Positions 18,341-27,136 of a stretch of DNA of 64,000 bases are shown piece by piece. How positions within the stretch are numbered: the first letter of the stretch is position 1; each line of letters begins with the position of its first letter. Below the pieces are notes generated by a model, which saw nothing but the letters and a program-made list of their open reading frames with translations, did not search any database and was not told where the DNA came from. Origin of the DNA: Halorubrum sp. BV1 (lineage in GTDB: Archaea; Halobacteriota; Halobacteria; Halobacteriales; Haloferacaceae); assembly GCF_000746205.1 (NCBI RefSeq), contig NZ_JQKV01000002.1:372001-436000 (forward strand), in the 5' to 3' direction. A program made the position numbers and the translations under genes.

Positions 18341-18406
18341 TTGCGAAAATCGCAAACTGATTGCGAGATTCGTATTCTATCGTCGGCCTTATTACGATGA
18401 ACGTAT
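18341..18406 (+). promoter_or_regulatory. carB promoter with two or three TTRCGA-type boxes
   Basis: A perfect inverted repeat TTGCGA-aaa-TCGCAA lies at 18341-18355. A degenerate copy (TTGCGA-gat-TCGTAT) starts 20 bases later at 18361. A third, weaker one (TTACGA-tga-ACGTAT, 18392-18406) overlaps the TATA region TTATTA (18389-18394), which is 28 bases before the carB ATG. The motif matches the perfect palindrome upstream of carA, suggesting one shared regulator, possibly the Lrp protein encoded beside carA. Confidence 0.65.
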
Positions 18407-18418
18407 TCCGTCCGCTCA

Positions 18419-21400
18419 ATGAGCGAGGACCGGACCATACTGCTCATCGGTAGCGGACCGATACAGATTGGACAGGCGGCGGAGTTCGACTACTCCGGAG
18501 CGCAGGCGTGCCGCGCGCTTCAGGAGGAGGGCGCGCGCGTCGTCTTGGTGAACTCGAATCCGGCGACTATCATGACCGACCCGGATACGGCGGACCGGGT
18601 CTACATCGAGCCGATCACGCCGGAGGCGATAGCGGAGGTCATCCGGATCGAAGAGCCCGATGGCGTCATCGCCGGGCTCGGCGGACAGACCGGGCTGAAC
18701 GTCACCGCCGAACTCGCCGAGCAGGGCATTCTCGAAGAGCACGACGTGGATGTGATGGGGACGCCGCTCGACACAATCTACGCGACGGAGGACCGCGACC
18801 TGTTCCGCCAGCGGATGGAGAACATCGGCCAGCCGGTACCCAAGTCGACGACCATCTCGCTCGGTGAGGACGAGTCGGTCACGGACTTCGACGAGGCGGC
18901 GTTCCGCGAGCGCGTCAGGGACGCCGTCGATTCGGTCGGCGGGCTTCCCGTCATCTCGCGGACGACGTACACGCTCGGCGGCTCCGGCTCCGGCGTCGTC
19001 GAGGAGTTCGACGAGCTGGTCGAGCGCGTCCGCAAGGGGCTGCGGCTCTCGCGCAACAGCGAGGTGCTCATCACCGAGTCCATCGCGGGCTGGGTCGAAC
19101 TGGAGTACGAGGTGATGCGGGACGCCGACGACTCCTGTATCATCATCTGCAACATGGAGAACATCGACCCGATGGGGATCCACACCGGCGAGTCGACGGT
19201 CGTGACCCCCTCGCAGGTGATCCCGGACGACGGCCACCAGGAGATGCGCGACGCAGCGCTCGGCGTCATCCGCGAACTTGGGATCCAGGGCGGCTGTAAC
19301 ATCCAGTTCGCGTGGCACGACGACGGTACTCCCGGCGGCGAGTACCGCGTCGTCGAGGTGAACCCGCGCGTCTCCCGGTCCTCGGCGCTCGCCTCGAAGG
19401 CGACCGGCTACCCGATCGCCCGCGTGACCGCGAAGGTCGCCTTGGGCAAGCGGCTCCACGAGATCGAAAACGAGATCACCGGCGAGACGACGGCCGCCTT
19501 CGAACCCGCGATCGACTACGTGGTGACGAAGGTGCCGCGCTGGCCGATCGACAAGTTTGACGATGTGGACTTCGAGCTCGGGACGGCGATGAAGTCGACG
19601 GGCGAGGCGATGTCCATCGGACGGACGTTCGAGGAGAGCATGGTGAAGGCGCTCCGCTCGTCGGAGTACGACCCGGCCGTCGACTTCGGCGAAGTGGCAG
19701 ACGCCGAGCTGGAGTCGGCGTACCTCGAACGCCCGAGCCCCGACCGGCCGTACGCGATGTTCGAGGCGTTCGATCGCGGCTACAGCGTCGACGACGTGAT
19801 CGACCTGACTGGGATCCACCGCTGGTACGTCGAGCGCTTCGAGAAGATCGCCGACGGGACGGCCGCGGCCGCGGAGGGCGACTTCACCGAGGCCGCCATG
19901 GTCGGCCGGACGGACGCCGAGATCGCGGCGACCGCGACCGCCGGCGGCGTCGAGGCGGACGTGAGCGACGTGGAGACACAGGTGCCGGACCGGACGTACA
20001 AGCAGGTCGACACCTGCGCCGGCGAGTTCGAGGCGTCCACGCCGTACTACTACTCCGCACGGCTCCCCGAATTCATCCAGGACGCAGACACCGCGGGCGC
20101 GGCCGACGAGGTCCGCGTCGACCCCGACGTCGAGAGCGTCGTGGTCGTCGGCGGCGGCCCGATCCGCATCGGGCAAGGCGTCGAGTTCGACTACTGCGCG
20201 GTCCACGCGGTCCGCGCGCTCCGCGAACTCGGCATCGACGCGCACGTCATCAACAACAACCCCGAGACGGTCTCGACGGACTACGACACCTCCGACGGGC
20301 TGTTCTTCGAACCCATCTCTGCTGAGGAGGTCGCAGACGTGATAGAGACGACCGGCGCGGACGGTGTGATGGTCCAGTTCGGCGGGCAGACCTCCGTGAA
20401 CGTGGGCGAACCGCTCAAAGCGGAGATCGACCGCCGCGGGCTCGACTGCAAGGTGCTGGGCACGAGCGTTGAGGCGATGGATCTGGCGGAAGACCGGGAC
20501 CGCTTCAACGTCCTGATGGACGAGATTGGCGTCGCCCAGCCGGAAGGAGGAACCGCCACGAGCGAGGCCGAAGCGCTCGATTTGGCCCACCAGATCGGCT
20601 ACCCCGTCCTCGTCCGTCCCTCCTACGTGCTCGGCGGCCGCGCGATGCGGGTCGTCGACAACGACGCGGAACTCGAAGAGTACATCGAGGAGGCGGTCCG
20701 GGTCTCGCCCGACAAGCCGATCTTGGTCGACCAGTTCCTCGCCGACGCGGTCGAACTGGACGTCGACGCCGTCGCGGACGGTGAAGACGTACTGATCGGC
20801 GGCGTGATGGAACACGTCGAGAGCGCCGGTGTCCACTCCGGCGACTCCGCCTGTATGATCCCGCCCCGCTCGCTCGACGACGACACCCTCTCGCGTGTTC
20901 GCGAGGTGACGGAGGACATCGCCCGCGCGCTCGACACCGTCGGGCTGCTCAACGTCCAGCTCGCCGTCACGAGCGTCCACGACGACGACACAGAAAGCGA
21001 GGTGTTCGTGCTGGAGGCGAACCCACGCTCCTCGCGGACGGTCCCGTTCGTCTCGAAGGCGACGGGCGTCCCGATCGCGAAGCTCGCGGCGAAGGTGATG
21101 ACGGACGGTGTCTCGCTCGCCGACCTCGACGCGGCAGAGCAGATCCCGGAGCACCTGAGCGTGAAGGAGGTTGTCCTCCCGTTCGACCGCCTGCCGGGGT
21201 CGGACCCGCGGCTCGGCCCGGAGATGAAATCGACCGGCGAGGTCATGGGCACCGCCCGGTCGTTCGGAAAGGCGTACGACAAGGCGCAGGACGCGACGAG
21301 CAAGCCGATCCCCGAGTCCGGCACCGCCGTCGTCGACCTGTCGGCCGAGGAGTTCCCCGATCCCGACACGGAGGCGGGCGAGGCGCTCGTCGAAGGGTAC

Positions 21401-21649
21401 GCAGAGCACTTCCAGTTGAGCGAGGCGACGGACCTGATCGAGGCCGCGAAACACGGCGAGATCGACCTCATCGTCTCGCGCCAGCGCGAGCTGCTGGAAA
21501 CAGCCGTCGAAGAGGAGATAACGTACTTCTCGACGTACGCCTCCGCGCAGGCGGCGCTCGAAGCGATCGAGCACGCGGACGACGACATCGACGTGATGGC
21601 CGTCTCAGACCGGCCGAAGCGCGTCGAGAAGTGGGGCGCGACCGAGTGA
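18419..21649 (+). CDS. carB: Carbamoyl-phosphate synthase large subunit
   Basis: A 1076-residue synthetase that makes carbamoyl phosphate for pyrimidine and arginine synthesis, using ammonia channelled from CarA. The two homologous halves each open with the ATP-grasp start (ILLIGSGPIQIGQAAEFDYSG and VVVVGGGPIRIGQGVEFDYC). Each carries ATP-grasp motifs (VSRTTYTLGG-type in half one; VRPSYVLGGRAM in half two) and VNPRVSRSSALASKATGYPIA or EANPRSSRTVPFVSKATGVPIA. The C-terminal ~130 residues are the allosteric MGS domain. Size is normal. carA is not adjacent but ~11 kb downstream. Its promoter has palindromes shared with carA. Confidence 0.97.
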   Translation: MSEDRTILLIGSGPIQIGQAAEFDYSGAQACRALQEEGARVVLVNSNPATIMTDPDTADRVYIEPITPEAIAEVIRIEEPDGVIAGLGGQTGLNVTAELAEQGILEEHDVDVMGTPLDTIYATEDRDLFRQRMENIGQPVPKSTTISLGEDESVTDFDEAAFRERVRDAVDSVGGLPVISRTTYTLGGSGSGVVEEFDELVERVRKGLRLSRNSEVLITESIAGWVELEYEVMRDADDSCIIICNMENIDPMGIHTGESTVVTPSQVIPDDGHQEMRDAALGVIRELGIQGGCNIQFAWHDDGTPGGEYRVVEVNPRVSRSSALASKATGYPIARVTAKVALGKRLHEIENEITGETTAAFEPAIDYVVTKVPRWPIDKFDDVDFELGTAMKSTGEAMSIGRTFEESMVKALRSSEYDPAVDFGEVADAELESAYLERPSPDRPYAMFEAFDRGYSVDDVIDLTGIHRWYVERFEKIADGTAAAAEGDFTEAAMVGRTDAEIAATATAGGVEADVSDVETQVPDRTYKQVDTCAGEFEASTPYYYSARLPEFIQDADTAGAADEVRVDPDVESVVVVGGGPIRIGQGVEFDYCAVHAVRALRELGIDAHVINNNPETVSTDYDTSDGLFFEPISAEEVADVIETTGADGVMVQFGGQTSVNVGEPLKAEIDRRGLDCKVLGTSVEAMDLAEDRDRFNVLMDEIGVAQPEGGTATSEAEALDLAHQIGYPVLVRPSYVLGGRAMRVVDNDAELEEYIEEAVRVSPDKPILVDQFLADAVELDVDAVADGEDVLIGGVMEHVESAGVHSGDSACMIPPRSLDDDTLSRVREVTEDIARALDTVGLLNVQLAVTSVHDDDTESEVFVLEANPRSSRTVPFVSKATGVPIAKLAAKVMTDGVSLADLDAAEQIPEHLSVKEVVLPFDRLPGSDPRLGPEMKSTGEVMGTARSFGKAYDKAQDATSKPIPESGTAVVDLSAEEFPDPDTEAGEALVEGYAEHFQLSEATDLIEAAKHGEIDLIVSRQRELLETAVEEEITYFSTYASAQAALEAIEHADDDIDVMAVSDRPKRVEKWGATE

Positions 21650-21663
21650 GCGGCCGAAGCTGA

Positions 21664-22278
21664 TTATAACGCTTCGAGCGTCGCCCGGTCGACCTCGGTC
21701 GCCGGCATCGACTCGCCGCCGTACTCGGCGACGAAGGACTCGGCGTCTGCGTCCTCGCTGAACGGGACTAGATCCGGCCCCATCGCGCCGACGATCTCGC
21801 TCCGCGCGACGATCGTGAGAGCCGTGGCCCGCGCGAACGCGTCCGCGTCGGTGTGCGACGAGAGCATCGTGTCTGACCCCTCCTCGTACACCTCGTAGTC
21901 GACGGTCGAGTAGTCGGTGAGGAACGTGGCGAGCGGCGTTCGACCGTTGTCTTCGGCGTCGAACCGGTAGGTGTACGTGCAGGTGCCGCTGCAGAACTGG
22001 GCGGGGCGGCCGCCCTCGGGCTCGTCGTCCTCGAAGTGGACCTGACCGACCGTCCCCGGGTGGTCGGCGATGATCATCCCGCACTGGTCACAGGCCTGAT
22101 CGTCGGCGATCGAGACGGGCGTGATCGACTCGCTCGTCTCGTTCGAGCCGCCGAGACACCCGGCCGCCGCCGTCGCGAGGCCGCCGCCGATCCCGGCCAG
22201 CGCGCGGCGGCGCGACACTGTCGTTCGGATCCCGTTCGACCGCTGCGGTTCCGGTGGTGAGGCGTCGTGGTCTGTCAC
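21664..22278 (-). CDS. nosL: NosL copper-chaperone lipoprotein
   Basis: A 204-residue exported lipoprotein of the NosL family, which delivers copper to nitrous oxide reductase. The N-terminus has a Tat-like SRRRALAG followed by a lipobox ending in Cys41 (ATAAAGC). The copper-site motif is CDQCGMII (Cys63, Cys66), then FCSGTC. The family C-terminal block IVGAMGPDLVPFSEDADAESFVAEYGG is intact. The GTG at 22278 is chosen as it gives a short n-region before the twin arginines. It is divergent from nosD. No nosZ is present in the window. Confidence 0.9.
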   Translation of the reverse strand: MTDHDASPPEPQRSNGIRTTVSRRRALAGIGGGLATAAAGCLGGSNETSESITPVSIADDQACDQCGMIIADHPGTVGQVHFEDDEPEGGRPAQFCSGTCTYTYRFDAEDNGRTPLATFLTDYSTVDYEVYEEGSDTMLSSHTDADAFARATALTIVARSEIVGAMGPDLVPFSEDADAESFVAEYGGESMPATEVDRATLEAL

Positions 22279-22389
22279 GTACACGAGTAGGGATACGTCG
22301 GTCTTAGACCCTCGGGAGCCGTTCAGCGACCCGTTCGAGGAACAAACCAAACCGGCTAAACGGACGGAGGACGAACGGTTCCGCAATCA

Positions 22390-24426
22390 GTGTTCGATCC
22401 ATACCGCGATCGGTCCGGACGCGCGCTCGCGGCACTCCTCCTGTTCGCGCTCGCGACCGCGGTCGCGACGGGCGCGGCGTTCGCCGCGGACCCGAGCGAC
22501 GCCGCGCCGTCGCCGGTGGCGTACGACGACGTCGTCGAACTGGGGCTCTCGAGCGAGACAGACGCGCTCATGGCGGGCGACGCGACGCTTCCACGGGTGC
22601 AAGTGTTCTACTCGCAGCTGCAGTACGTCGTCGGCTACAACGGCGTCGAGTCGTTTGCGTCGGCGCTCGCAGCCGACCGCACCGAGCGGCAGTTCGGCTA
22701 CCCGATCGCGGCATACGTCGAGACGTTCGATTCGAGCCGCCCGGGCGTCACCGACGAGGGGCTGTTCGCCGCCGAGCTCGCCGGGGAGTGGACGCCCGCG
22801 TCCGAGGCGGTCTACGTCGTCGGCAGCGAGGCGCGCTCGCCGGCAGGCGAAACCGTGGTGCCGTTTCGCGACCGTGACGCCGCGGCGGCCTTCGTCGACG
22901 ACCACGGCGGAACCGTGATCGGGTGGGAGACGCTTCGGAGCCGCTCGTTCGACACGGACACCGCGGCGGTCGTGCGGGAGACGGCACCGCGACGCTGGGG
23001 CGAAGCCGACCGGCGGATCGCGGCCGCGGCGCGCCGGAGCGACCGTCCGGTCTCGGTCGTCGTCGGCGAGGACGCACCCACGATACAGGCCGCGGTCGAC
23101 GCCGCTCCGGCGGACACGACCGTCGTCGTTCCGCCCGGAACCTACGATGAGACGGTTGCTATCACGAAGTCGGTGACGGTGTCGGGCGGCGGGACGGGCG
23201 GCGACGGCGGGTCGCAGAGTGAGGCGACACGGCTTCGCGGCGACGGGAACGGGTCGGTCCTCACCGTTCGTGCGCCGAACGTCTCTATCACCGGACTGCG
23301 GATTTCGGGTACCGGAACGCAGACGCGGGACCCGGAGGCCGCGAGCCGCCCGCCCGAGGAGGGCGAGGCGTGGGACACGAACATCCGGCTCGGGTACGGG
23401 CACGGCGACGCAGGAGTGAAAGCGGTCGCCGCCCCGGGGCTCTTTATCGACGACGTGACCGTCGACACCGAGGCCAGCGGACTGCTCCTCCGCGAGGAGT
23501 CCGACACCGTGGTCCGCAGGCTCCGCGTCGACGGGACCGAGGCGTGGCAGGACGGATTCATGGGTATCGTCGGAATGCAGTCGCGCGTGACGGTGACCGA
23601 CAGCGCGTTCGTCGGCGGGCGCGACGGGGTGTACCTCCACCGCGCTGACGGGTCGATCGTCCGAAACTCCTCGTTCGCCGGCAACCGGTACGGGACACAT
23701 CTGATGTACACGGGCGAGACGCTCATCGCCGACAACGCGTTCCGGAACGAGACGTTCGGCGGGATCACGGTGATGACGCGTCCGGCGGGCAACGCCATCG
23801 TCGGCAACGACGTGCGGGACTCCAGCGCGGGGATACAGGCCTCGGGAACGCGCACGTACGTCGGGTACAACACCCTCGCCGGCAACGACCTTGGGTTCTC
23901 GACGAGCGCGCGCGGGTCGCTGTACGAGCACAACGTGGCCGCGAACAACGCGCTCGGCGCGCGCGCGACGACCGTCGTTCCGTCGAGCCGAGTCGTCGCG
24001 AACGACTTCGTCGGCAACGACGTCCACGCCGACGCCGGACCGGGCGCGCTCCGCGTCTGGGCCGACGACGACCGCGGCAACTACTGGGAGGGGGCGGGCG
24101 TGAGCGCCGAACTCGGCCTCGCCGCGCCCGGCGAGCGGGCCTACCGGCCGACCGCGCCGGTCGACGCCGCGCTCGCCCGCGAGCCGGCGGCGATCCTCGC
24201 GAGCGAGTCCCCAGCGGCCACCCTCCTCGATCGGCTCCGCGGGACGGTTCCAGGGGCCCGCACGGGCGGTATCCTCGACCCCGCGCCGTCTCCCGAACCG
24301 CACGCTCCCGACCGGGTCGCGAGCGCGACGGACCCAGACGGTGACCCCGTCCACGGCGACTGGCGGGGACGCTCCGACAACGCGACCGCGGCGACAGACG
24401 ACGCGACCGCGGAGGTGGTCGCGTGA
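22390..24426 (+). CDS. nosD: NosD with an N-terminal NosL-like domain
   Basis: A 678-residue exported protein starting with GTG. Residues ~10-33 are a signal peptide (ALAALLLFALATAVATGAAFA). Residues ~65-195 resemble a NosL C-terminal domain (YVVGSEARSPAGETVVPFRDRDAAAAFVDDHGG). From ~215 on comes a right-handed beta helix with repeats of the LLREESDTVVRRLRVDG and GNRYGTHLMYTG type, the NosD/CASH fold. NosD works with NosF and NosY in maturing the Cu-sulfur site of nitrous oxide reductase. Its stop overlaps the nosF GTG. Confidence 0.9.
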   Translation: MFDPYRDRSGRALAALLLFALATAVATGAAFAADPSDAAPSPVAYDDVVELGLSSETDALMAGDATLPRVQVFYSQLQYVVGYNGVESFASALAADRTERQFGYPIAAYVETFDSSRPGVTDEGLFAAELAGEWTPASEAVYVVGSEARSPAGETVVPFRDRDAAAAFVDDHGGTVIGWETLRSRSFDTDTAAVVRETAPRRWGEADRRIAAAARRSDRPVSVVVGEDAPTIQAAVDAAPADTTVVVPPGTYDETVAITKSVTVSGGGTGGDGGSQSEATRLRGDGNGSVLTVRAPNVSITGLRISGTGTQTRDPEAASRPPEEGEAWDTNIRLGYGHGDAGVKAVAAPGLFIDDVTVDTEASGLLLREESDTVVRRLRVDGTEAWQDGFMGIVGMQSRVTVTDSAFVGGRDGVYLHRADGSIVRNSSFAGNRYGTHLMYTGETLIADNAFRNETFGGITVMTRPAGNAIVGNDVRDSSAGIQASGTRTYVGYNTLAGNDLGFSTSARGSLYEHNVAANNALGARATTVVPSSRVVANDFVGNDVHADAGPGALRVWADDDRGNYWEGAGVSAELGLAAPGERAYRPTAPVDAALAREPAAILASESPAATLLDRLRGTVPGARTGGILDPAPSPEPHAPDRVASATDPDGDPVHGDWRGRSDNATAATDDATAEVVA

Positions 24427-25214
24427 GCGACGACGTCGACGAGGACGCGCTCGCTGCGATGTCCGACGTCTCCCGGAGCTACGGCGGCGTCACGGTGCTC
24501 GGTGACGTTTCGCTGTCCGTCTCGCCCGGCGTCACCGCGGTCGTCGGGCCGAACGGTTCCGGGAAGTCGACGCTTCTCGGCATACTCGCCGGCGTGACCG
24601 AGCCGACGACCGGGGAGGTCAGCCACGGCGGCGCAGACGCGCGCAAACCGATCGGCTATCTTCCGCAGCGCGTGCCGTTCCGCGACGGGTTCACCGCACG
24701 GGAGACGCTCGCATTCTACGGGCGACTCGTCGACGCCGACCCGGACGCCGCGCTCGAACGAGTCGGGCTCGCCGACGCCGCCGGCAAGCGCGTCGAGTCG
24801 CTGTCAGGTGGAATGCGCCGCCTGCTCGGAATCGCACAGGCGCTCCTCGGCGATCCGCCCGTCGCGGTGCTCGATGAGCCCGCGAGCGGTCTCGACCCGA
24901 CGATGCGCGAGCGAGCGTTCCGGACCGCCACCGAGCGCGCGCCCGAGGGGACCGCCGTGGTGATCAGCTCTCACAATCTCGAACTCGTCGAGGCGCACGC
25001 GGACCACCTCGTCGTCCTCGACCGTGGCCGCGTCGCCGCAGCCGGCCCGCTCGATCGGCTGCGTGTCGACTACGACGCCGAGAGCGTCGACGAACTGTAC
25101 CGCGCCGCGACCGGACGGGAGGGGGAGACCGAAGCGGAGTCGGCCGCCTCTGTCGACGGGGACGAACGCGAGACGGACGACTCCGTCCATGTGACGGGGG
25201 TGTCCGACCGATGA
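24423..25214 (+). CDS. nosF: NosF ABC transporter ATPase
   Basis: A 263-residue ABC ATPase. Walker A is GPNGSGKST, the signature is LSGGMRRLLGIAQAL and Walker B is VAVLDEPASGLDP, with the switch His in ISSHNLE. A ~35-residue acidic tail follows. It powers the NosFY exporter that supplies a sulfur species for the CuZ centre, as known for the family. GTG start overlaps the nosD stop; its own stop overlaps the nosY ATG (ATGA). Confidence 0.93.
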   Translation: MSDDVDEDALAAMSDVSRSYGGVTVLGDVSLSVSPGVTAVVGPNGSGKSTLLGILAGVTEPTTGEVSHGGADARKPIGYLPQRVPFRDGFTARETLAFYGRLVDADPDAALERVGLADAAGKRVESLSGGMRRLLGIAQALLGDPPVAVLDEPASGLDPTMRERAFRTATERAPEGTAVVISSHNLELVEAHADHLVVLDRGRVAAAGPLDRLRVDYDAESVDELYRAATGREGETEAESAASVDGDERETDDSVHVTGVSDR

Positions 25215-26098
25215 CGGGAGCCAAGCGCGATCGGATCGGTCTCGGGGTCCGGCTGCGCGGGGTCGACACCGTGTTCCGGCGCGAGTTGGCCACAGTGGCG
25301 CGAACACCGGGATACGCCGCACTTGCCGTCGGTCTCGGTATCGCGCTGTTCGGATTGGTCGCCGTCGGCGGCGGCGGCGCGACCGGATTCGTCCCGGCGA
25401 TTGTCGACCTGCTCTTACCGGTCGAGGCGCTCGTGCCCGCGGCCGCGGTCGTGCTCGGGTACCGCGCGCTGCTCGCTGACGGGGCCACAGGCGAGCTCGC
25501 GGTGATCCGGACGTATCCGGTCGGCGTCGCGAGCTACGTCACCGGCGTGTTGCTGGCGCGGTTCGTCGCGCTCGCGGTCGTGGTCGGCGGTCCCGCGGCG
25601 CTCGTCGGCGTGTACGTCGGCCTGACGGCGGCCCCCGACACCGGCATCTTCGCCACGCACGCCGGCGTCGACTCGCCGTTCTTGTACGTGCGGTTCCTCG
25701 CGTTCGTGCTCGGACTCGGCGCGGCGTACCTGTCGGTCGCGGCGGCCGTCTCCGCGGTCGCGTCGAGCCGCCGGAGCGCGATCGCGCTCGGCGCGCTCGT
25801 GCTCGGCGGCGGGGTTCTCGGCGGCGATCTCGCTCTCTTGGAGTCTCTTTCCGCCGGAACCGCGGCCGCGGCGACGCCGGATCTGCTCGCGCTGACGCCG
25901 AACGGCGCCTTCCGCGGACTCGTCTTCGAACATGTGATCGGGGTGGCCTTCCAGCCCGAGACCGACTTCGTTCCGACCGGGCGAGCGCTCGCGTCGCTCG
26001 CTGGGTGGACGCTCGCCGGCGCGGTCGGCGGCGGCGCGTCGCTCGCGCTTGCTCGACACGTCGACGCGGCGATAGAACGGGTCCGCTCCGGCGAGTGA
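25211..26098 (+). CDS. nosY: NosY ABC transporter permease
   Basis: A 295-residue ABC-2-type membrane protein with about six hydrophobic helices. It has the usual N-terminal VFRRELATVARTPGY segment before TM1 and LADGATGELAVIRTYPV between the second and third helices. Together with NosF it forms the exporter that feeds nitrous oxide reductase maturation. Its ATG overlaps nosF by four bases. nosL-nosDFY are present here without nosZ, which may lie elsewhere in the genome. Confidence 0.9.
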   Translation: MTGAKRDRIGLGVRLRGVDTVFRRELATVARTPGYAALAVGLGIALFGLVAVGGGGATGFVPAIVDLLLPVEALVPAAAVVLGYRALLADGATGELAVIRTYPVGVASYVTGVLLARFVALAVVVGGPAALVGVYVGLTAAPDTGIFATHAGVDSPFLYVRFLAFVLGLGAAYLSVAAAVSAVASSRRSAIALGALVLGGGVLGGDLALLESLSAGTAAAATPDLLALTPNGAFRGLVFEHVIGVAFQPETDFVPTGRALASLAGWTLAGAVGGGASLALARHVDAAIERVRSGE

Positions 26099-26104
26099 GG
26101 CAAG

Positions 26105-26479
26105 TCAGTCGTCGGACGGATCGTCCGTCTCGGAGCGTGTCTCAGCCGTTTCCGGAACCGACCCCGGCGCGTGCGCGTACACCGCGTACAACACGATCGC
26201 CGACACCAGGAAGTCGAGGCTGTGTTCGACGAAGTGGTGGACCAGCATCGGGACGACGCCGAGCACGGTGCCCGCACCGACGACGGAGCGAGCCAAGAGC
26301 GCGCCGACGGCAAGGCTTATCAGCCGGTACTGCAGTGACCGCCGCCGGCGATACGCCAGCAGGCTCACGAGAAAGAGGAGGCCCGTTCCGACGCCCGCGA
26401 CGGCGACGACGACGAGCAGGGGAAGCGATCCCTCTACGCCCCAGCTACCGGCCGTCGACGACGCCGCAATCGGACTCAC
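26105..26479 (-). CDS. Unknown three-helix membrane protein with HHxxEH motif
   Basis: A 124-residue protein starting with GTG (MSPIAASS). There are three hydrophobic segments (about residues 18-42, 51-76 and 86-104) and an acidic C-terminus. Between the second and third helices lies MLVHHFVEHSLDF, whose three His and one Glu could bind a metal or haem. It converges on nosY with a gap of 6 bases, and is divergent from a two-domain winged-helix regulator, which might control it. No function is recognised. Confidence 0.75.
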   Translation of the reverse strand: MSPIAASSTAGSWGVEGSLPLLVVVAVAGVGTGLLFLVSLLAYRRRRSLQYRLISLAVGALLARSVVGAGTVLGVVPMLVHHFVEHSLDFLVSAIVLYAVYAHAPGSVPETAETRSETDDPSDD

Positions 26480-26619
26480 GCGTGACTACGGATTACGCCG
26501 CGATGGATAAGAAGCCACGCCTCGTGAGCCTCGCGGCCGCCTCGGACCGGGCCGGTCTCGCGAACGGAGAACGCGCGGACGCCTTTTATTCGGGCGACCG
26601 GTAGCGTCGACGACAACCG

Positions 26620-27123
26620 ATGCCGGACACCAGAGCCCGGGTCCGCGAACACGTCCGCGAGACCCCCGGCGTACACTTCAACCGAGTGAGCCGCGACCTC
26701 GAGATCGCAACCGGACAGGCGCAGTATCACCTGCGGCGGCTGGTCGGCGACGGCGAGGTCACGGCCGACCGGATCGCCGGACAGACGCACTACTTCGACC
26801 CGCAGTTCGACCCGTGGGAGCGGGCGGTGATCGCGTTCCTCCGGCGCGAGACCGCCCGCGGTATCATCGTCCGCCTTCACGCAGACGGGCCGGCGCGCCC
26901 GGTCGATCTGGCGGACGACCTCGGTCTGGCGCGCAGCACGGTGTCGTGGCACGTCTCGAACCTGACAGAGCGCGGCGTCGTCGAGAAGTCGACCGACCAC
27001 CCGATGACACTCTCTCTCTCGCGGCCCGAACGGACGGCCGACCTGCTCGATGCGGTGTCGCCGTCGCTCCCGGACCGGATCGTCGACCGGTTCGTTCGTA
27101 CCGTGGACAGCCTGTTCGAGTGA
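26620..27123 (+). CDS. Transcriptional regulator with two winged helices
   Basis: A 167-residue protein with two consecutive winged-helix domains: residues ~1-60 (HFNRVSRDLEIATGQAQYHLRRLVGDGEV) and ~68-125 (PVDLADDLGLARSTVSWHVSNLTERGVVE). A short C-terminal helix follows. This tandem architecture is common in haloarchaeal regulators. No ligand cysteines are present. The ATG at 26620 follows a TTTTAT box at about 33 bases. It is divergent from the three-helix membrane protein and converges on the photolyase gene. Confidence 0.85.
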   Translation: MPDTRARVREHVRETPGVHFNRVSRDLEIATGQAQYHLRRLVGDGEVTADRIAGQTHYFDPQFDPWERAVIAFLRRETARGIIVRLHADGPARPVDLADDLGLARSTVSWHVSNLTERGVVEKSTDHPMTLSLSRPERTADLLDAVSPSLPDRIVDRFVRTVDSLFE

Positions 27124-27136
27124 CGGTCACGTCGGG

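Noticed and set aside
18416..21574. Long open frame antisense to carB (over 1000 codons)
   Set aside because: High GC leaves antisense frames open. The product is Arg/His/Val-biased with no domain, while the plus strand is a clear CarB.
22373..22381. NarO-like oxygen-response site upstream of nosD (GAAC-g-GTTC)
   Set aside because: The spacing and arms do not match a CGAAC-N4-GTTCG-type motif as I remember it; too short to support.
22387..24354. Long open frame antisense to nosD
   Set aside because: Same composition artefact; nosD has signal peptide and beta-helix repeats.
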